DNA of 14,728 nt from Deltaproteobacteria bacterium (GTDB lineage: Bacteria > Desulfobacterota > Dissulfuribacteria > Dissulfuribacterales > UBA3076), in assembly GCA_030605675.1 (NCBI GenBank), contig JAUWHV010000086.1, positions 1 to 14,728 of the forward strand. Reading direction: 5' to 3'. The notes below the pieces were generated by a model. The model had not been told where the DNA came from. It made no database searches and was given only the letters and a program-made list of their open reading frames with translations. Positions 1 through 7,289 of this stretch are shown here, piece by piece (within the stretch, counting starts at the first letter, position 1; each line of letters starts with the position of its first letter). The position numbers were made by a program, and so were the translations under genes.

Positions 1-180
1 CATAATAATATGCCATCCAAGGTCTTTTTCCAAAAAAAGCCTCTCACTCTTGTGTGAAAGAAAATTATTGTATAGACGTGATGTTGTCGATAAATTATAA
101 ATGTATAGTATAGTAATTTTCATTTTAAACACAGATTTTCAAAATTGGAATCTAGAATAAAAAATTAATGGAGGACCAAA
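1..180. other. AT-rich leader upstream of hflK
   Basis: No credible gene lies in these 180 bases. The sequence is strongly AT-rich and ends in a clear Shine-Dalgarno sequence (TGGAGGA, 169-175) placed five bases before the hflK ATG. A possible sigma-70-like promoter is TTGTCG (84-89) with TAGTAT (106-111) at 16-bp spacing, but the base composition makes chance matches easy. The absence of a coding region suggests that the promoter of the rightward array lies here. Confidence 0.45.
84..111 (+). promoter_or_regulatory. Weak candidate promoter for the hflK array
   Basis: TTGTCG at 84-89 resembles a -35 box. TAGTAT at 106-111 matches four of six -10 consensus bases, with 16-bp spacing. An overlapping TATAGT (104-109) is a better -10 box but would leave a spacing of only 14. 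The surroundings are so AT-rich that this remains a guess; the strongest argument is that the first gene of the rightward array must be transcribed from somewhere in 1-180. Confidence 0.2.
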
Positions 181-1167
181 ATGGACCCGCAAAATTTAAA
201 TGCTGCGGAACTACGCAAGCTTATACCTTCCGGTTCGCAATGGCGATCAGGAGTAGTACTGGTTGTAGCGCTGTTTCTGGCAGTCATTCTTTGGAACCTT
301 TGGTTCACTGTCGAACCGGAAGAGGTCGGGGTGGTCTTTCGCTTTGGCGAATATGTACGGGAGGCACCTCCAGGTCTTAACTTTAAGTTGCCTGACCCTG
401 TGGAAAGTGTCATCAAAGTGCCGGTGCAGCGCCAGCTAAAGGAGGAATTCGGTTTTCGTAGTCAACAGGCTGGTGTCCAGGCACGCTATACCTCAAGCAA
501 CTTCCAAGGTGAATCCCTGATGCTTACGGGCGACCTGAACGTTGCTGTGGTGGAGTGGTCTTCCCAGTACCGCATTGATGATCCGTACAGGTATCTGGTC
601 AAGGTCAAAGATGTGAGGACCACCTTTCGAGACATGAACGAGGCAATTATGAGAGAGGTCGTAGGGGACAGGACAGTGAATAATATCCTTACCGTAGGGA
701 GACAGGAGGTAGCCGACGAGGTAAAGATACGCCTTCAGGCACTGTGTAAACAGTATGAGACAGGAATCACTGTAGACCAGGTCGTCCTCCAGAATGTCAA
801 CCCGCCTGATCCGGTAAAACCATCCTTTAATGAAGTAAACCAGGCACAGCAGGAGCGGGAGAAAATGATCAACCAGGCAAAGGCGGAATATAACCGGATC
901 ATTCCGAAGGCCAGAGGACAGGCGCTTCAGGCCATACAGCAAGCCGAAGGATATGCTAAGGACCGAATAAACCGCGCCAAGGGAGACGCCAAATTCTTCG
1001 AGTTGATTCTGGAGGCTTACAAGAGGGCACCGACGGTTACCAAGAGGAGGATATATCTTGAGACAATCGACACTATTTATCCAGAGATCAAACACAAGGT
1101 AATTGTAGATGATAAGGTGAAAGGTGTGCTTCCTCTTCTTTCGCTGGGCAGTGAGGTGAAGCCATGA
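181..1167 (+). CDS. hflK: HflK, SPFH-family membrane protein, modulator of FtsH
   Basis: This 328-residue protein is one half of the HflK-HflC complex, which in characterised bacteria surrounds the FtsH protease at the inner membrane and modulates its access to membrane substrates. One transmembrane helix is visible at residues 23-43, followed directly by an SPFH/prohibitin domain that opens with VEPEEVGVVFRFGEYV. A long charged, glutamine- and alanine-rich stretch (about 215-265) fits the coiled-coil region of the family. It is shorter than E. coli HflK (419 residues): the Gly-rich N-terminal and the C-terminal extensions are missing, as in many non-enterobacterial homologues. The ATG has a strong ribosome binding site (TGGAGGA, 169-175). 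The last codons overlap hflC by 4 bp (ATGA), indicating translational coupling. No ftsH is in the window. Confidence 0.95.
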   Translation: MDPQNLNAAELRKLIPSGSQWRSGVVLVVALFLAVILWNLWFTVEPEEVGVVFRFGEYVREAPPGLNFKLPDPVESVIKVPVQRQLKEEFGFRSQQAGVQARYTSSNFQGESLMLTGDLNVAVVEWSSQYRIDDPYRYLVKVKDVRTTFRDMNEAIMREVVGDRTVNNILTVGRQEVADEVKIRLQALCKQYETGITVDQVVLQNVNPPDPVKPSFNEVNQAQQEREKMINQAKAEYNRIIPKARGQALQAIQQAEGYAKDRINRAKGDAKFFELILEAYKRAPTVTKRRIYLETIDTIYPEIKHKVIVDDKVKGVLPLLSLGSEVKP

Positions 1168-2072
1168 AATTTGTATATCCTATCGCAGCAATAGCCATAA
1201 TTATCACCTTGTCGGTACTTGGGGGTGCCTTTTTTATAGTGGACGAGACTCAACAGGTGGTTGTCACCCAGTTCGGAAAGCCTGTAGGAAAGCCCCTAAC
1301 CACACCCGGCCTGCATATGAAGATTCCCTTTATTCAAAACACCAACTTTTTCGACAAACGCTTCCTGGCCTGGGACGGTGATCCGAATCAGATCCCGACA
1401 AAGGACAAAAGATTCATCTGGGTGGATACATACGCGCGTTGGCGTGTAGCTGATTCACTCCTGTTCTTCCAGCGACTCAGGGACGAGCGCAGGGCCCAGT
1501 CCAGATTAGACGACATCCTGGACGGTGAGACACGAAATGCCATAGCAAAGCACGTGCTCGTAGAACTGGTAAGAAGCTCAAATCCCGAGGCACAAGAAGA
1601 ACCGGGATTATTAACTGTTAAATATGGCAGAGAAACGCTGGAGGCGGAGGTATTGAAAGCTGCATCTTCCCGTGTTGTGGATCTCGGGATAGAGATCCTG
1701 GATTTCAAATTCAAACGAATCAACTATGTTGAAGAAGTAAGAAGAGAAGTCTATGCCAGAATGATCTCCGAGAGAAAACGCATTGCCGAGGAGTATCGTT
1801 CCGAAGGTGCTGGAGAGGCCGCAAGAATTTCCGGGGAAAAGGATCGCGAACTCAAAACCATTACCTCTGAGGCCTATCGCAAGACCCAGGAGATCAGGGG
1901 TAAAGCCAATTCACAAGCAGCGGACATTTACGCAGCTGCCTACAACAAGGACCCTGAATTCTACCAATTCACCAGGACAATGGAAAGCTTCACAAAGATC
2001 CTGGATGATAATACGACACTGGTAATGTCTACAGAGGGAGACTTGCTGAAGTATCTGGGTGGGGTTAAATAG
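1164..2072 (+). CDS. hflC: HflC, SPFH-family membrane protein, modulator of FtsH
   Basis: This is the 302-residue partner of HflK. It has one N-terminal transmembrane helix (residues about 5-25), then an SPFH domain starting at IVDETQQVVVTQFGKPVG, and a charged helical segment (about 200-250, with ERKRIAEEYRSEGAGEAARI) that is characteristic of HflC. It is slightly shorter than E. coli HflC (334 residues). GAGGTGA (1153-1159) lies just before the ATG inside the hflK 3' end. The order hflK-hflC and the ATGA overlap match the conserved arrangement. The family is membrane-bound with most of the protein on the periplasmic side. The role in FtsH regulation is taken from the family, not seen here. 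Confidence 0.95.
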   Translation: MKFVYPIAAIAIIITLSVLGGAFFIVDETQQVVVTQFGKPVGKPLTTPGLHMKIPFIQNTNFFDKRFLAWDGDPNQIPTKDKRFIWVDTYARWRVADSLLFFQRLRDERRAQSRLDDILDGETRNAIAKHVLVELVRSSNPEAQEEPGLLTVKYGRETLEAEVLKAASSRVVDLGIEILDFKFKRINYVEEVRREVYARMISERKRIAEEYRSEGAGEAARISGEKDRELKTITSEAYRKTQEIRGKANSQAADIYAAAYNKDPEFYQFTRTMESFTKILDDNTTLVMSTEGDLLKYLGGVK

Positions 2073-2147
2073 TATCCTATACGGCGCCTTGGGAGAGATA
2101 TTTTGCGCCATGAAAAATGATACAGACTCTTGTGTGGGGGGATGATC

Positions 2148-2666
2148 ATGCGTGCCAATATCATAATTGCCTTTCTTGCCTTGGTCCTTGAAACAACACT
2201 TTTCCCCATATTAATCCCCTTTCCTCGATTATACGCCGGTGAAGTATCCGGTGGTGAAGAGCCTTATTACATCGGCAACAGGAAATGCCGGCTCTGTCAT
2301 TTCGAATACTTTAAGGAATGGGAAAAGGATCCCCATGCCAATTCCTTTGCCCGGTTAGGCAGGATGAAACACAATCCCTATTGCCTAAAGTGTCACACCA
2401 CCGGCTACAGGGAGCCACAGGGCTTTGTCAGTGAAAAGATTACACCAGGACTGGCGGGAGTCCAATGCGAGGCCTGTCACGGGCCTGGCAGCAAACATAA
2501 GGATAACCCCGAGGATAGGGGAAGTCTTCCCATTGGAAGAAAGGTAGACTATCAAACGGTCTGCATTAAATGTCACGATCGTAACTGGACCCCGGAATTT
2601 GATTATGACAAATACCGTGAGCGAATTGAACATAGAACCAAAGCCAGTCCAAAAATGTTGCCTTGA
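2148..2666 (+). CDS. Periplasmic tetraheme cytochrome c, c554-like
   Basis: This is a 172-residue exported electron-transfer protein. Four CXXCH heme-binding motifs are visible: CRLCH (47-51), CLKCH (79-83), CEACH (107-111) and CIKCH (139-143). The surrounding patterns (Y-IG-R-C near the first heme, W...DPHA, CLKCHTTGY, GVQCEACHGPGS) match what I know of the cytochrome c554 family of small multiheme proteins. The N-terminus is a signal peptide with likely cleavage after LYA (residue 30). ATG 2148 is preferred over TTG 2130 and ATG 2142 because the G-rich ribosome binding site (2135-2141) is correctly spaced only for it. It follows hflC after 75 bp on the same strand, and its last 62 bases overlap the next gene. 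The redox partner is unknown, and no reductase is in the window. The C-terminus is short and hydrophilic. Confidence 0.88.
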   Translation: MRANIIIAFLALVLETTLFPILIPFPRLYAGEVSGGEEPYYIGNRKCRLCHFEYFKEWEKDPHANSFARLGRMKHNPYCLKCHTTGYREPQGFVSEKITPGLAGVQCEACHGPGSKHKDNPEDRGSLPIGRKVDYQTVCIKCHDRNWTPEFDYDKYRERIEHRTKASPKMLP

Positions 2667-3516
2667 AGATAAAGGACGACGAGTAGTTAAAGTCGCCTTT
2701 AGTATATGTACTGCTCTTTCTCTCCTTATAGGTACCCTTCTTTTATTCAACGTTAAGACTATACCAAAATACACCTCCTTGAATAAAGCCGGAAAACAGA
2801 TACTCGAGTCAGTAATAGAGATACAACTAGAGGAAGAGAATTATCTCCTTTATAATCAGGAGGACGCTTTTGATAATGTCAAGGATGAAATAAACGAGTT
2901 AAGAAAATTGGTTTCTTCATATGAAAAGTCAATGCCTGCTGAAAAGGAGGCAAAGCTTTTTGATTTTGCCGCATGGGATGAGGCTATAAGCCTCTATGAG
3001 AGATTATTTGATCAGTTCAACCTTTACCATAAGGCTGTTGAAAAGCATATTATTGAGCTAAGAATTTTAGAAAAGAGTATTCTGGCGATCATATTTTCAA
3101 AAATGAATCCCGAGCGCGGCATCATAGCCTTGCAGGAGATTCGCATACATGAAAAGGGGTACTTCCTCTACCGGAACTATCCAAAAACGCCGGATAAGCG
3201 TAGTTTTCAGGATAAGCGCAAGGAAGCAGTCTCAAATCTCCTGATGTGGGCACAGCATGATAAAAGAATTGAGGAATTGATGGAGAAAGACGATAAGTTG
3301 TTTAAGACAATTTTGAACTGCTACAAGAGCCAAGATGCCATCTTCCCTGCGCTTAAAAAGGAAGGCGGAAAAATAAGAAACGTTGCCGAGAAGTTTTTTG
3401 AAGAAGGAAACCAAAAATTATATCTCATCTCCCATCGCTGTGTCTTTCTTTCCACAACCCTTTTGCTTATGTGGCTGATTATGGCCATTGCCATCGCAGT
3501 TACCCGGTTTCGCTGA
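2605..3516 (+). CDS. Two-TM sensory-domain protein without output domain
   Basis: This 303-residue protein has a transmembrane helix at about 27-49, a long, mostly helical charged domain (about 50-278) and a second transmembrane helix at about 279-299, followed by only four residues (TRFR). The topology is that of a chemoreceptor or sensor-kinase input module: two helices bracketing an extracytoplasmic helical bundle. Two similar motifs (EEENYLLYNQ and RIHEKGYFLYRN) recall helical bimodular or four-helix-bundle ligand-binding domains; this likeness is from memory. No HAMP, kinase, methyl-accepting or cyclase domain follows. ATG 2605 has GGAA seven bases upstream; TTG 2599 is an alternative. 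The gene starts inside the cytochrome gene and is followed after 37 bp by a histidine kinase, so it may act as a separate sensory subunit. No specific function is recognised. Confidence 0.75.
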   Translation: MTNTVSELNIEPKPVQKCCLEDKGRRVVKVAFSICTALSLLIGTLLLFNVKTIPKYTSLNKAGKQILESVIEIQLEEENYLLYNQEDAFDNVKDEINELRKLVSSYEKSMPAEKEAKLFDFAAWDEAISLYERLFDQFNLYHKAVEKHIIELRILEKSILAIIFSKMNPERGIIALQEIRIHEKGYFLYRNYPKTPDKRSFQDKRKEAVSNLLMWAQHDKRIEELMEKDDKLFKTILNCYKSQDAIFPALKKEGGKIRNVAEKFFEEGNQKLYLISHRCVFLSTTLLLMWLIMAIAIAVTRFR

Positions 3517-3553
3517 CAGGCTCTACGGCATGGAAAGAGGGGCTGATTGACGT

Positions 3554-5479
3554 ATGTCATTCCCGATAGTTATAGGCATCCGGACGAAGTTTATATCGTC
3601 CATAGTTGTCTTACTTGTCTTTGTTGCCCTGCTCTTCTTCTGGGCCAGCTATATGCACGAAAAAAAAGCCCTGCTTGCAAACATGCAAAACAGTGTCATT
3701 GCCTTGAATCGCGCCATGACTATCAGTATCACGAATCAGAGGAATATTGCTGAAAAGGTAAACCTGCAGTCACTGGTGGAAGAGTTGTCACTGACCGAAG
3801 GGCTCTTCGGTGTATGGGTAATAGATAATAATTGCCGGATCACATCCGCCACGTTCAGGGAGCAGGTTGGGGAAGTCGCGTCTTGCCGTCTTGTTTTGGA
3901 AGCACTGGATAAAGGTTATTATGTCAGCGGTTTTGATACTGAAATGGGAGAGGATGTTTACTCGGGAGTCTACCCCCTTAAAAAAAGAGATAAGATATTC
4001 GCGGTAGTGATGGTTGCTTTTGAGTTGCACAAGTATTTTCATGCCTCCCCCAAGGATCGGATTCAACTCCTTAAACAGATGAGGACAGACAGCCGGATTA
4101 TGGCCGAATCGATCAGTTACAGTGTCAAGAACATGAAGGATATAAATGAACTGATCCATATACAGAGATTGGTAAACAGGTTAACCGCGGGCTCCGAGAT
4201 CATCTCGTGGATCATGATTGTGGACGATGACAGCCGTATCATAGCCTGCAATGATCTTGAAAAAGTCGGCACGATTACCAATGACAAGGGGGTCAGAGCG
4301 ATTATCAGCGGGGCGGACATCTATACCCGGATATTCCCCCGTCAAAAGATATATTTGGTCGATATGCCGTTAAAATTCGGCAATGAACTTAGAGGCGTGG
4401 CAAGTATTGGTTGCGATGCAACAAACTATTACGCCCATCTATCTGAAATTTTACGCTTCATGCTGATGATCTCCTGTATGGGTATCGTCCTCGGGATCGT
4501 GCTTTCCTTTAAACTGGCTGACCCCATTGTTATGCCCATCAAGCGGCTGACAGAAGTGACTAAAAGACTGGCGGAAGGAGATCTTTCCCAAAGGGCTACT
4601 GTGACTTCCAAAGATGAGGTCGGCACTTTAGGCATAGCCTTCAACCAGATGGCTGAAGACTTGTCACGCACCAACAAGAAAATAGATGAATATAGTAAGA
4701 CCCTTGAGGAAAAGGTGCGGCTACGCACCAAGCAATTGGAAATAAGCAACCAGGAATTAAGGGAGATTCAGAATGAGCTGATTCAAGCCGATATGGCCAA
4801 GTCAGAATTCCTGAGCATAGCCTCTCATGAGCTTCGTACGCCGCTGACCACCTTGTTGGGATACAGTGAGCTTCTGTTGACAAGATCTTTAACAGAAAGC
4901 CAGAAGAATGAGTTTCTGCACTTTATCAGTGAGGAGTCGATCCGCTTAAGCAAAATTGTTGATGACATCCTGGATATCTCACGAATAGAATTCCAAAAGG
5001 ATATTGAATTTAGGAAAAAGCCTTTGCAACTGGCTGAGCTTTTAATGAAAAACGTCAGGTTTTATTCAGAAGCAGGGACCGGCTACCGCATTATTGCAGA
5101 CATAAAACAAGATCTGCCCCTGGTAAATGCAGATAGCGAAAAGATTGAACAGGCCATAAAGAATCTCCTGGATAATGCAATTAAATACTCAACAGGTGGC
5201 GATATTGAATGTAAGGCCTTTGAAAGGGATAATATGGTCTGGATTAGTGTTCAGGACCATGGCCTCGGGATACCTAAACAGGATATTCCCAATGTCTTTG
5301 ATAAATTCTACAGGGTGGAGCAAAAGGATAGATCCCATATCGGCGGCACAGGTCTTGGTTTGTCTATTGTAAAGTTTGTTGTAGATTCTCATGACGGCAG
5401 TTTAAATTTAGAGAGTGAAGAGGGCAAAGGCACAACGATCGGTTTTGGACTCCCTATTTTTCAGCGGAATAAGGTATAA
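3554..5479 (+). CDS. Membrane histidine kinase, duplicated sensor, HAMP, HisKA, HATPase
   Basis: This 641-residue sensor kinase has a transmembrane helix at about 10-31, an extracytoplasmic region (about 35-300), a second helix (about 302-322), a HAMP domain (about 323-376, containing RLTEVTKRLAEGDLSQR), a short coiled coil, a HisKA dimerisation domain with the phosphoacceptor His425 (SHELRTP), and an ATP-binding domain with Asn541 in the N box (NLLDNAIKYS), a G1 box from Asp568 (DHGLGIP) and a G2 box at 597-604 (GGTGLGLS). All catalytic motifs are intact. The sensor region holds two similar halves about 130 residues apart (GVWVIDNN near 86; SWIMIVDDD near 219), suggesting tandem Cache/PAS-like folds. 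The stop codon is one base before the receiver gene, so that receiver is almost certainly its partner. The ribosome binding site AGAGGGG (3536-3542) is 11 bases before the ATG. Confidence 0.93.
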   Translation: MSFPIVIGIRTKFISSIVVLLVFVALLFFWASYMHEKKALLANMQNSVIALNRAMTISITNQRNIAEKVNLQSLVEELSLTEGLFGVWVIDNNCRITSATFREQVGEVASCRLVLEALDKGYYVSGFDTEMGEDVYSGVYPLKKRDKIFAVVMVAFELHKYFHASPKDRIQLLKQMRTDSRIMAESISYSVKNMKDINELIHIQRLVNRLTAGSEIISWIMIVDDDSRIIACNDLEKVGTITNDKGVRAIISGADIYTRIFPRQKIYLVDMPLKFGNELRGVASIGCDATNYYAHLSEILRFMLMISCMGIVLGIVLSFKLADPIVMPIKRLTEVTKRLAEGDLSQRATVTSKDEVGTLGIAFNQMAEDLSRTNKKIDEYSKTLEEKVRLRTKQLEISNQELREIQNELIQADMAKSEFLSIASHELRTPLTTLLGYSELLLTRSLTESQKNEFLHFISEESIRLSKIVDDILDISRIEFQKDIEFRKKPLQLAELLMKNVRFYSEAGTGYRIIADIKQDLPLVNADSEKIEQAIKNLLDNAIKYSTGGDIECKAFERDNMVWISVQDHGLGIPKQDIPNVFDKFYRVEQKDRSHIGGTGLGLSIVKFVVDSHDGSLNLESEEGKGTTIGFGLPIFQRNKV

Positions 5480-5480
5480 A

Positions 5481-5843
5481 ATGAAAAAGATATTAATAGT
5501 CGATGATGAAGACAAAGTAAGAAGGCTTATAAAAATTACGCTTTCCATTGGTGATTTTGAGATACTGGAGGCCTCGACAGGCGAAGATGCCTTAAAGATA
5601 ACCAGAGAGGTCATTCCTGATATCATTCTATTGGACATTATGATGCCAGGCAAATTGGATGGTTATGATGTCTGCAGGTCCCTCAAGGAAGACTCTGATA
5701 CAAACGCCATTTATGTCATTATGCTTACGGCCAAAGGACAAAAAGCCGACATAGAAAGAGGAGCGGCTGTATGTGCAGACGATTATTTTGTAAAACCATT
5801 CAGTCCAATGGAGTTGCTGGACAAGATAGATGGTATCCTTTGA
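5481..5843 (+). CDS. Single-domain response regulator (CheY-like receiver)
   Basis: This 120-residue protein consists of a receiver domain only. The acidic pocket (Asp8, Asp9), the phosphoacceptor Asp52 (LLDIMMPG), the switch Thr83 (MLTAKG) and the conserved Lys105 (VKPF) are all present. No DNA-binding, cyclic-di-GMP or enzymatic output domain follows. The ATG lies one base after the kinase stop, with AAGG (5471-5474) as ribosome binding site inside the kinase gene. The frame is open further upstream (to 5415), but that extension lies inside the kinase gene and the receiver fold begins exactly at this ATG. The protein probably acts by protein-protein interaction or as an intermediate in a phosphorelay. 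The kinase on the minus strand at 7290-8192 is a second possible partner. Confidence 0.92.
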   Translation: MKKILIVDDEDKVRRLIKITLSIGDFEILEASTGEDALKITREVIPDIILLDIMMPGKLDGYDVCRSLKEDSDTNAIYVIMLTAKGQKADIERGAAVCADDYFVKPFSPMELLDKIDGIL

Positions 5844-5849
5844 TAAAAT

Positions 5850-5960
5850 GAACATCGAACATCGAACGTCCAACATCGAATGTTGAATGTGAAAAGATGA
5901 AGAAACAGAACATGGGTTCAGGGTTCAGAGGTTCAAAAAAAATGTTCGACGTTCATCTTT
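5850..5960. repeat. Degenerate intergenic repeat cluster with inverted arms
   Basis: The gap after the receiver gene is made of iterated short units: GAACATC, GAACATC and GAACGTC, then AACATCGAATGTT (5872-5884), which is itself a near-palindrome, then GGTTCA-type iterations (about 5914-5934) and a closing ATGTTCGACGTTC (5942-5954). This last block is the reverse complement of 5864-5876 with 12 of 13 matches, so the element could fold into a long hairpin with an approximately 65-base loop. Read on the minus strand, such repeats give the well-known spurious peptide DVRCSMF. From memory, similar repeats occur at many intergenic sites in Desulfobacterota, Planctomycetes and candidate-phylum genomes. 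Function is unknown. Confidence 0.75.
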
Positions 5961-5997
5961 CAAAACAATTCCGTAAGGTATTTTCGCGATAAATAGC

Positions 5998-6013
5998 GAG
6001 AGGAGCCGCTTTG
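5998..6013 (+). promoter_or_regulatory. Shine-Dalgarno sequence fixing a TTG start
   Basis: GAGAGGAG at 5998-6005 lies five bases before TTG 6011. It is among the strongest ribosome binding sites in the window and decides the unusual start codon of the binding-protein gene, since there is no ATG between it and the membrane-anchor codons. Confidence 0.6.
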
Positions 6014-7237
6014 GAGAAGATATGGTCTGGCATCATCATAATTTTGATCGGACTTGGCGTCTATAGCCTGTATGGCTATCTTCGTTTGGAGTCGCCGCCG
6101 ATCGAAGAGAAAACAGATATAGGGCCGGCGCAGCCTACAACTGTTGTTTCCGGCCCCGGGGTAAGTCCCGATGAAATATTAATTGGTTCATCTTTGGCCC
6201 TTGGAGGACATGCCAGCTTTTTGGGGACCCAGTATCTTCATGGTGCAATGTGCCTGATCCAAAAGATAAACGATGAGGGTGGCATTCATCACCGAAAGAT
6301 CAAGGTAATTACCTATGATGATGAATACGACCCACCACGGTGTGTGGCCAACACAAACAGATTAATCCATAAAGACAAGGTCTTTTGTCTCTTTTGCTAT
6401 GTGGGGACACCGACCACCTTGAAAATTATAGATATTGTAGAAGAAAACAAGATCCCCCTTCTGGGTATTTTCAGCGGGGCTGACAAACTGCGCTTTCCCT
6501 TCCGGCATTATATCTTCAATGTCCGGTCATCATACTACCAGGAAACCAATGCTGTAGTCCGCTACTTTGTAAAAGAAAAAGGGTTGCGCCGTATAGCGGT
6601 ATTTTATCAATATGACGACTATGGTTTTGATGGGCTCAAGGGTACACAGATTGCCTTGCAAAAATATGGTCTTTCTCCTGTGATCACAGGGAGTTATGTA
6701 AGGGGGACCCTGGATATTGAGGAGGCCCTTGACAAAATACAGGCCTCTCGAGCCCAGGCAGTCATCATGATAGGTACCTATAGCCCCTGTGCCAAGTTTA
6801 TAAAGGAAGCCAGGGCCAGAGGATATAATCCTCTATTCTATAACGTTTCCTTTGTGGGGGCAGATAAACTGGTTCAGGAGCTTGGTGATGCCGGCGAGGG
6901 GATCTTGATCACGCAAGTCGTCCCCCCGCCTACCGAACGGATTCTTCTGCCCGCATGCGAGCAATATTCCCGCCTGTTAGCCCGATATTATCCGGATGAT
7001 AGACCTAACTTTGTAAGTTTTGAGGGCTTTATCAACGCCAGGGTTCTGATTGAAGCCTTGAGGCGACCAGGACGGGATATTACGCGGGAAGGCTTTATCA
7101 AGGCATTAGAGTCTATCAAAGAACATTATGTGGGAATTGGAACCGCTATTAGTTTCGGTCCCCGTGATCACCAGGGGATAGATGACGTGTACTTTACTCA
7201 GGTTAGGAACGGACAGATCCAGCTACTTTATAAGTAG
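6011..7237 (+). CDS. Membrane-anchored ABC-type substrate-binding protein, LivJ-like
   Basis: This 408-residue protein belongs to the type I periplasmic binding protein family that includes branched-chain amino acid and amide receptors. An N-terminal hydrophobic helix (about residues 5-25) without an obvious cleavage site suggests a membrane anchor facing the periplasm. After a Pro-rich linker, the binding domain begins at about residue 53 (PDEILIGSSLALGG) and shows family signatures such as GAMCLIQKINDEGGI, a D-YDP-R motif and FYQYDDYGFDGLKG. It uses a TTG start at 6011: GAGAGGAG (5998-6005) is correctly spaced and no ATG precedes the anchor helix. No permease or ATPase gene adjoins it. Its position between a kinase-receiver pair and a second kinase suggests ligand sensing rather than transport; this is inference. 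Confidence 0.85.
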   Translation: MEKIWSGIIIILIGLGVYSLYGYLRLESPPIEEKTDIGPAQPTTVVSGPGVSPDEILIGSSLALGGHASFLGTQYLHGAMCLIQKINDEGGIHHRKIKVITYDDEYDPPRCVANTNRLIHKDKVFCLFCYVGTPTTLKIIDIVEENKIPLLGIFSGADKLRFPFRHYIFNVRSSYYQETNAVVRYFVKEKGLRRIAVFYQYDDYGFDGLKGTQIALQKYGLSPVITGSYVRGTLDIEEALDKIQASRAQAVIMIGTYSPCAKFIKEARARGYNPLFYNVSFVGADKLVQELGDAGEGILITQVVPPPTERILLPACEQYSRLLARYYPDDRPNFVSFEGFINARVLIEALRRPGRDITREGFIKALESIKEHYVGIGTAISFGPRDHQGIDDVYFTQVRNGQIQLLYK

Positions 7238-7289
7238 GGCATGCTACATGGCACCTGCCATACAGCGGCAAGACACGGATTGCACAAAG

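Noticed and set aside
493..1095. 200-residue minus-strand frame opposite hflK
   Set aside because: It is antisense to a confidently identified gene, has no ribosome binding site or recognisable family features, and is a shadow frame.
2076..2110. GGCGC...GCGCC pair after hflC as a terminator
   Set aside because: The five-pair stem has a long loop and no T-run, and the next gene is on the same strand at operon-like distance.
3490..3560. Frameshift joining the output-less sensor to the histidine kinase
   Set aside because: The sensor protein has its own second membrane helix, and the kinase has its own first helix, start codon and upstream AGAGGGG. Joining them would give two consecutive membrane helices without a linker domain.
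5628..5876. Minus-strand 82-residue frame opening with a DVRCSMF-type peptide
   Set aside because: The opening peptide is translated repeat DNA and the rest lies antisense to the receiver gene, which has intact catalytic residues on the plus strand.
5840..5960. CRISPR array
   Set aside because: The units are short, degenerate and contiguous, without uniform spacers, and no cas genes are present.
7248..7261. ATGGC-acct-GCCAT hairpin after the binding-protein gene as a terminator
   Set aside because: The stem is only five pairs and no T-run follows on either strand.
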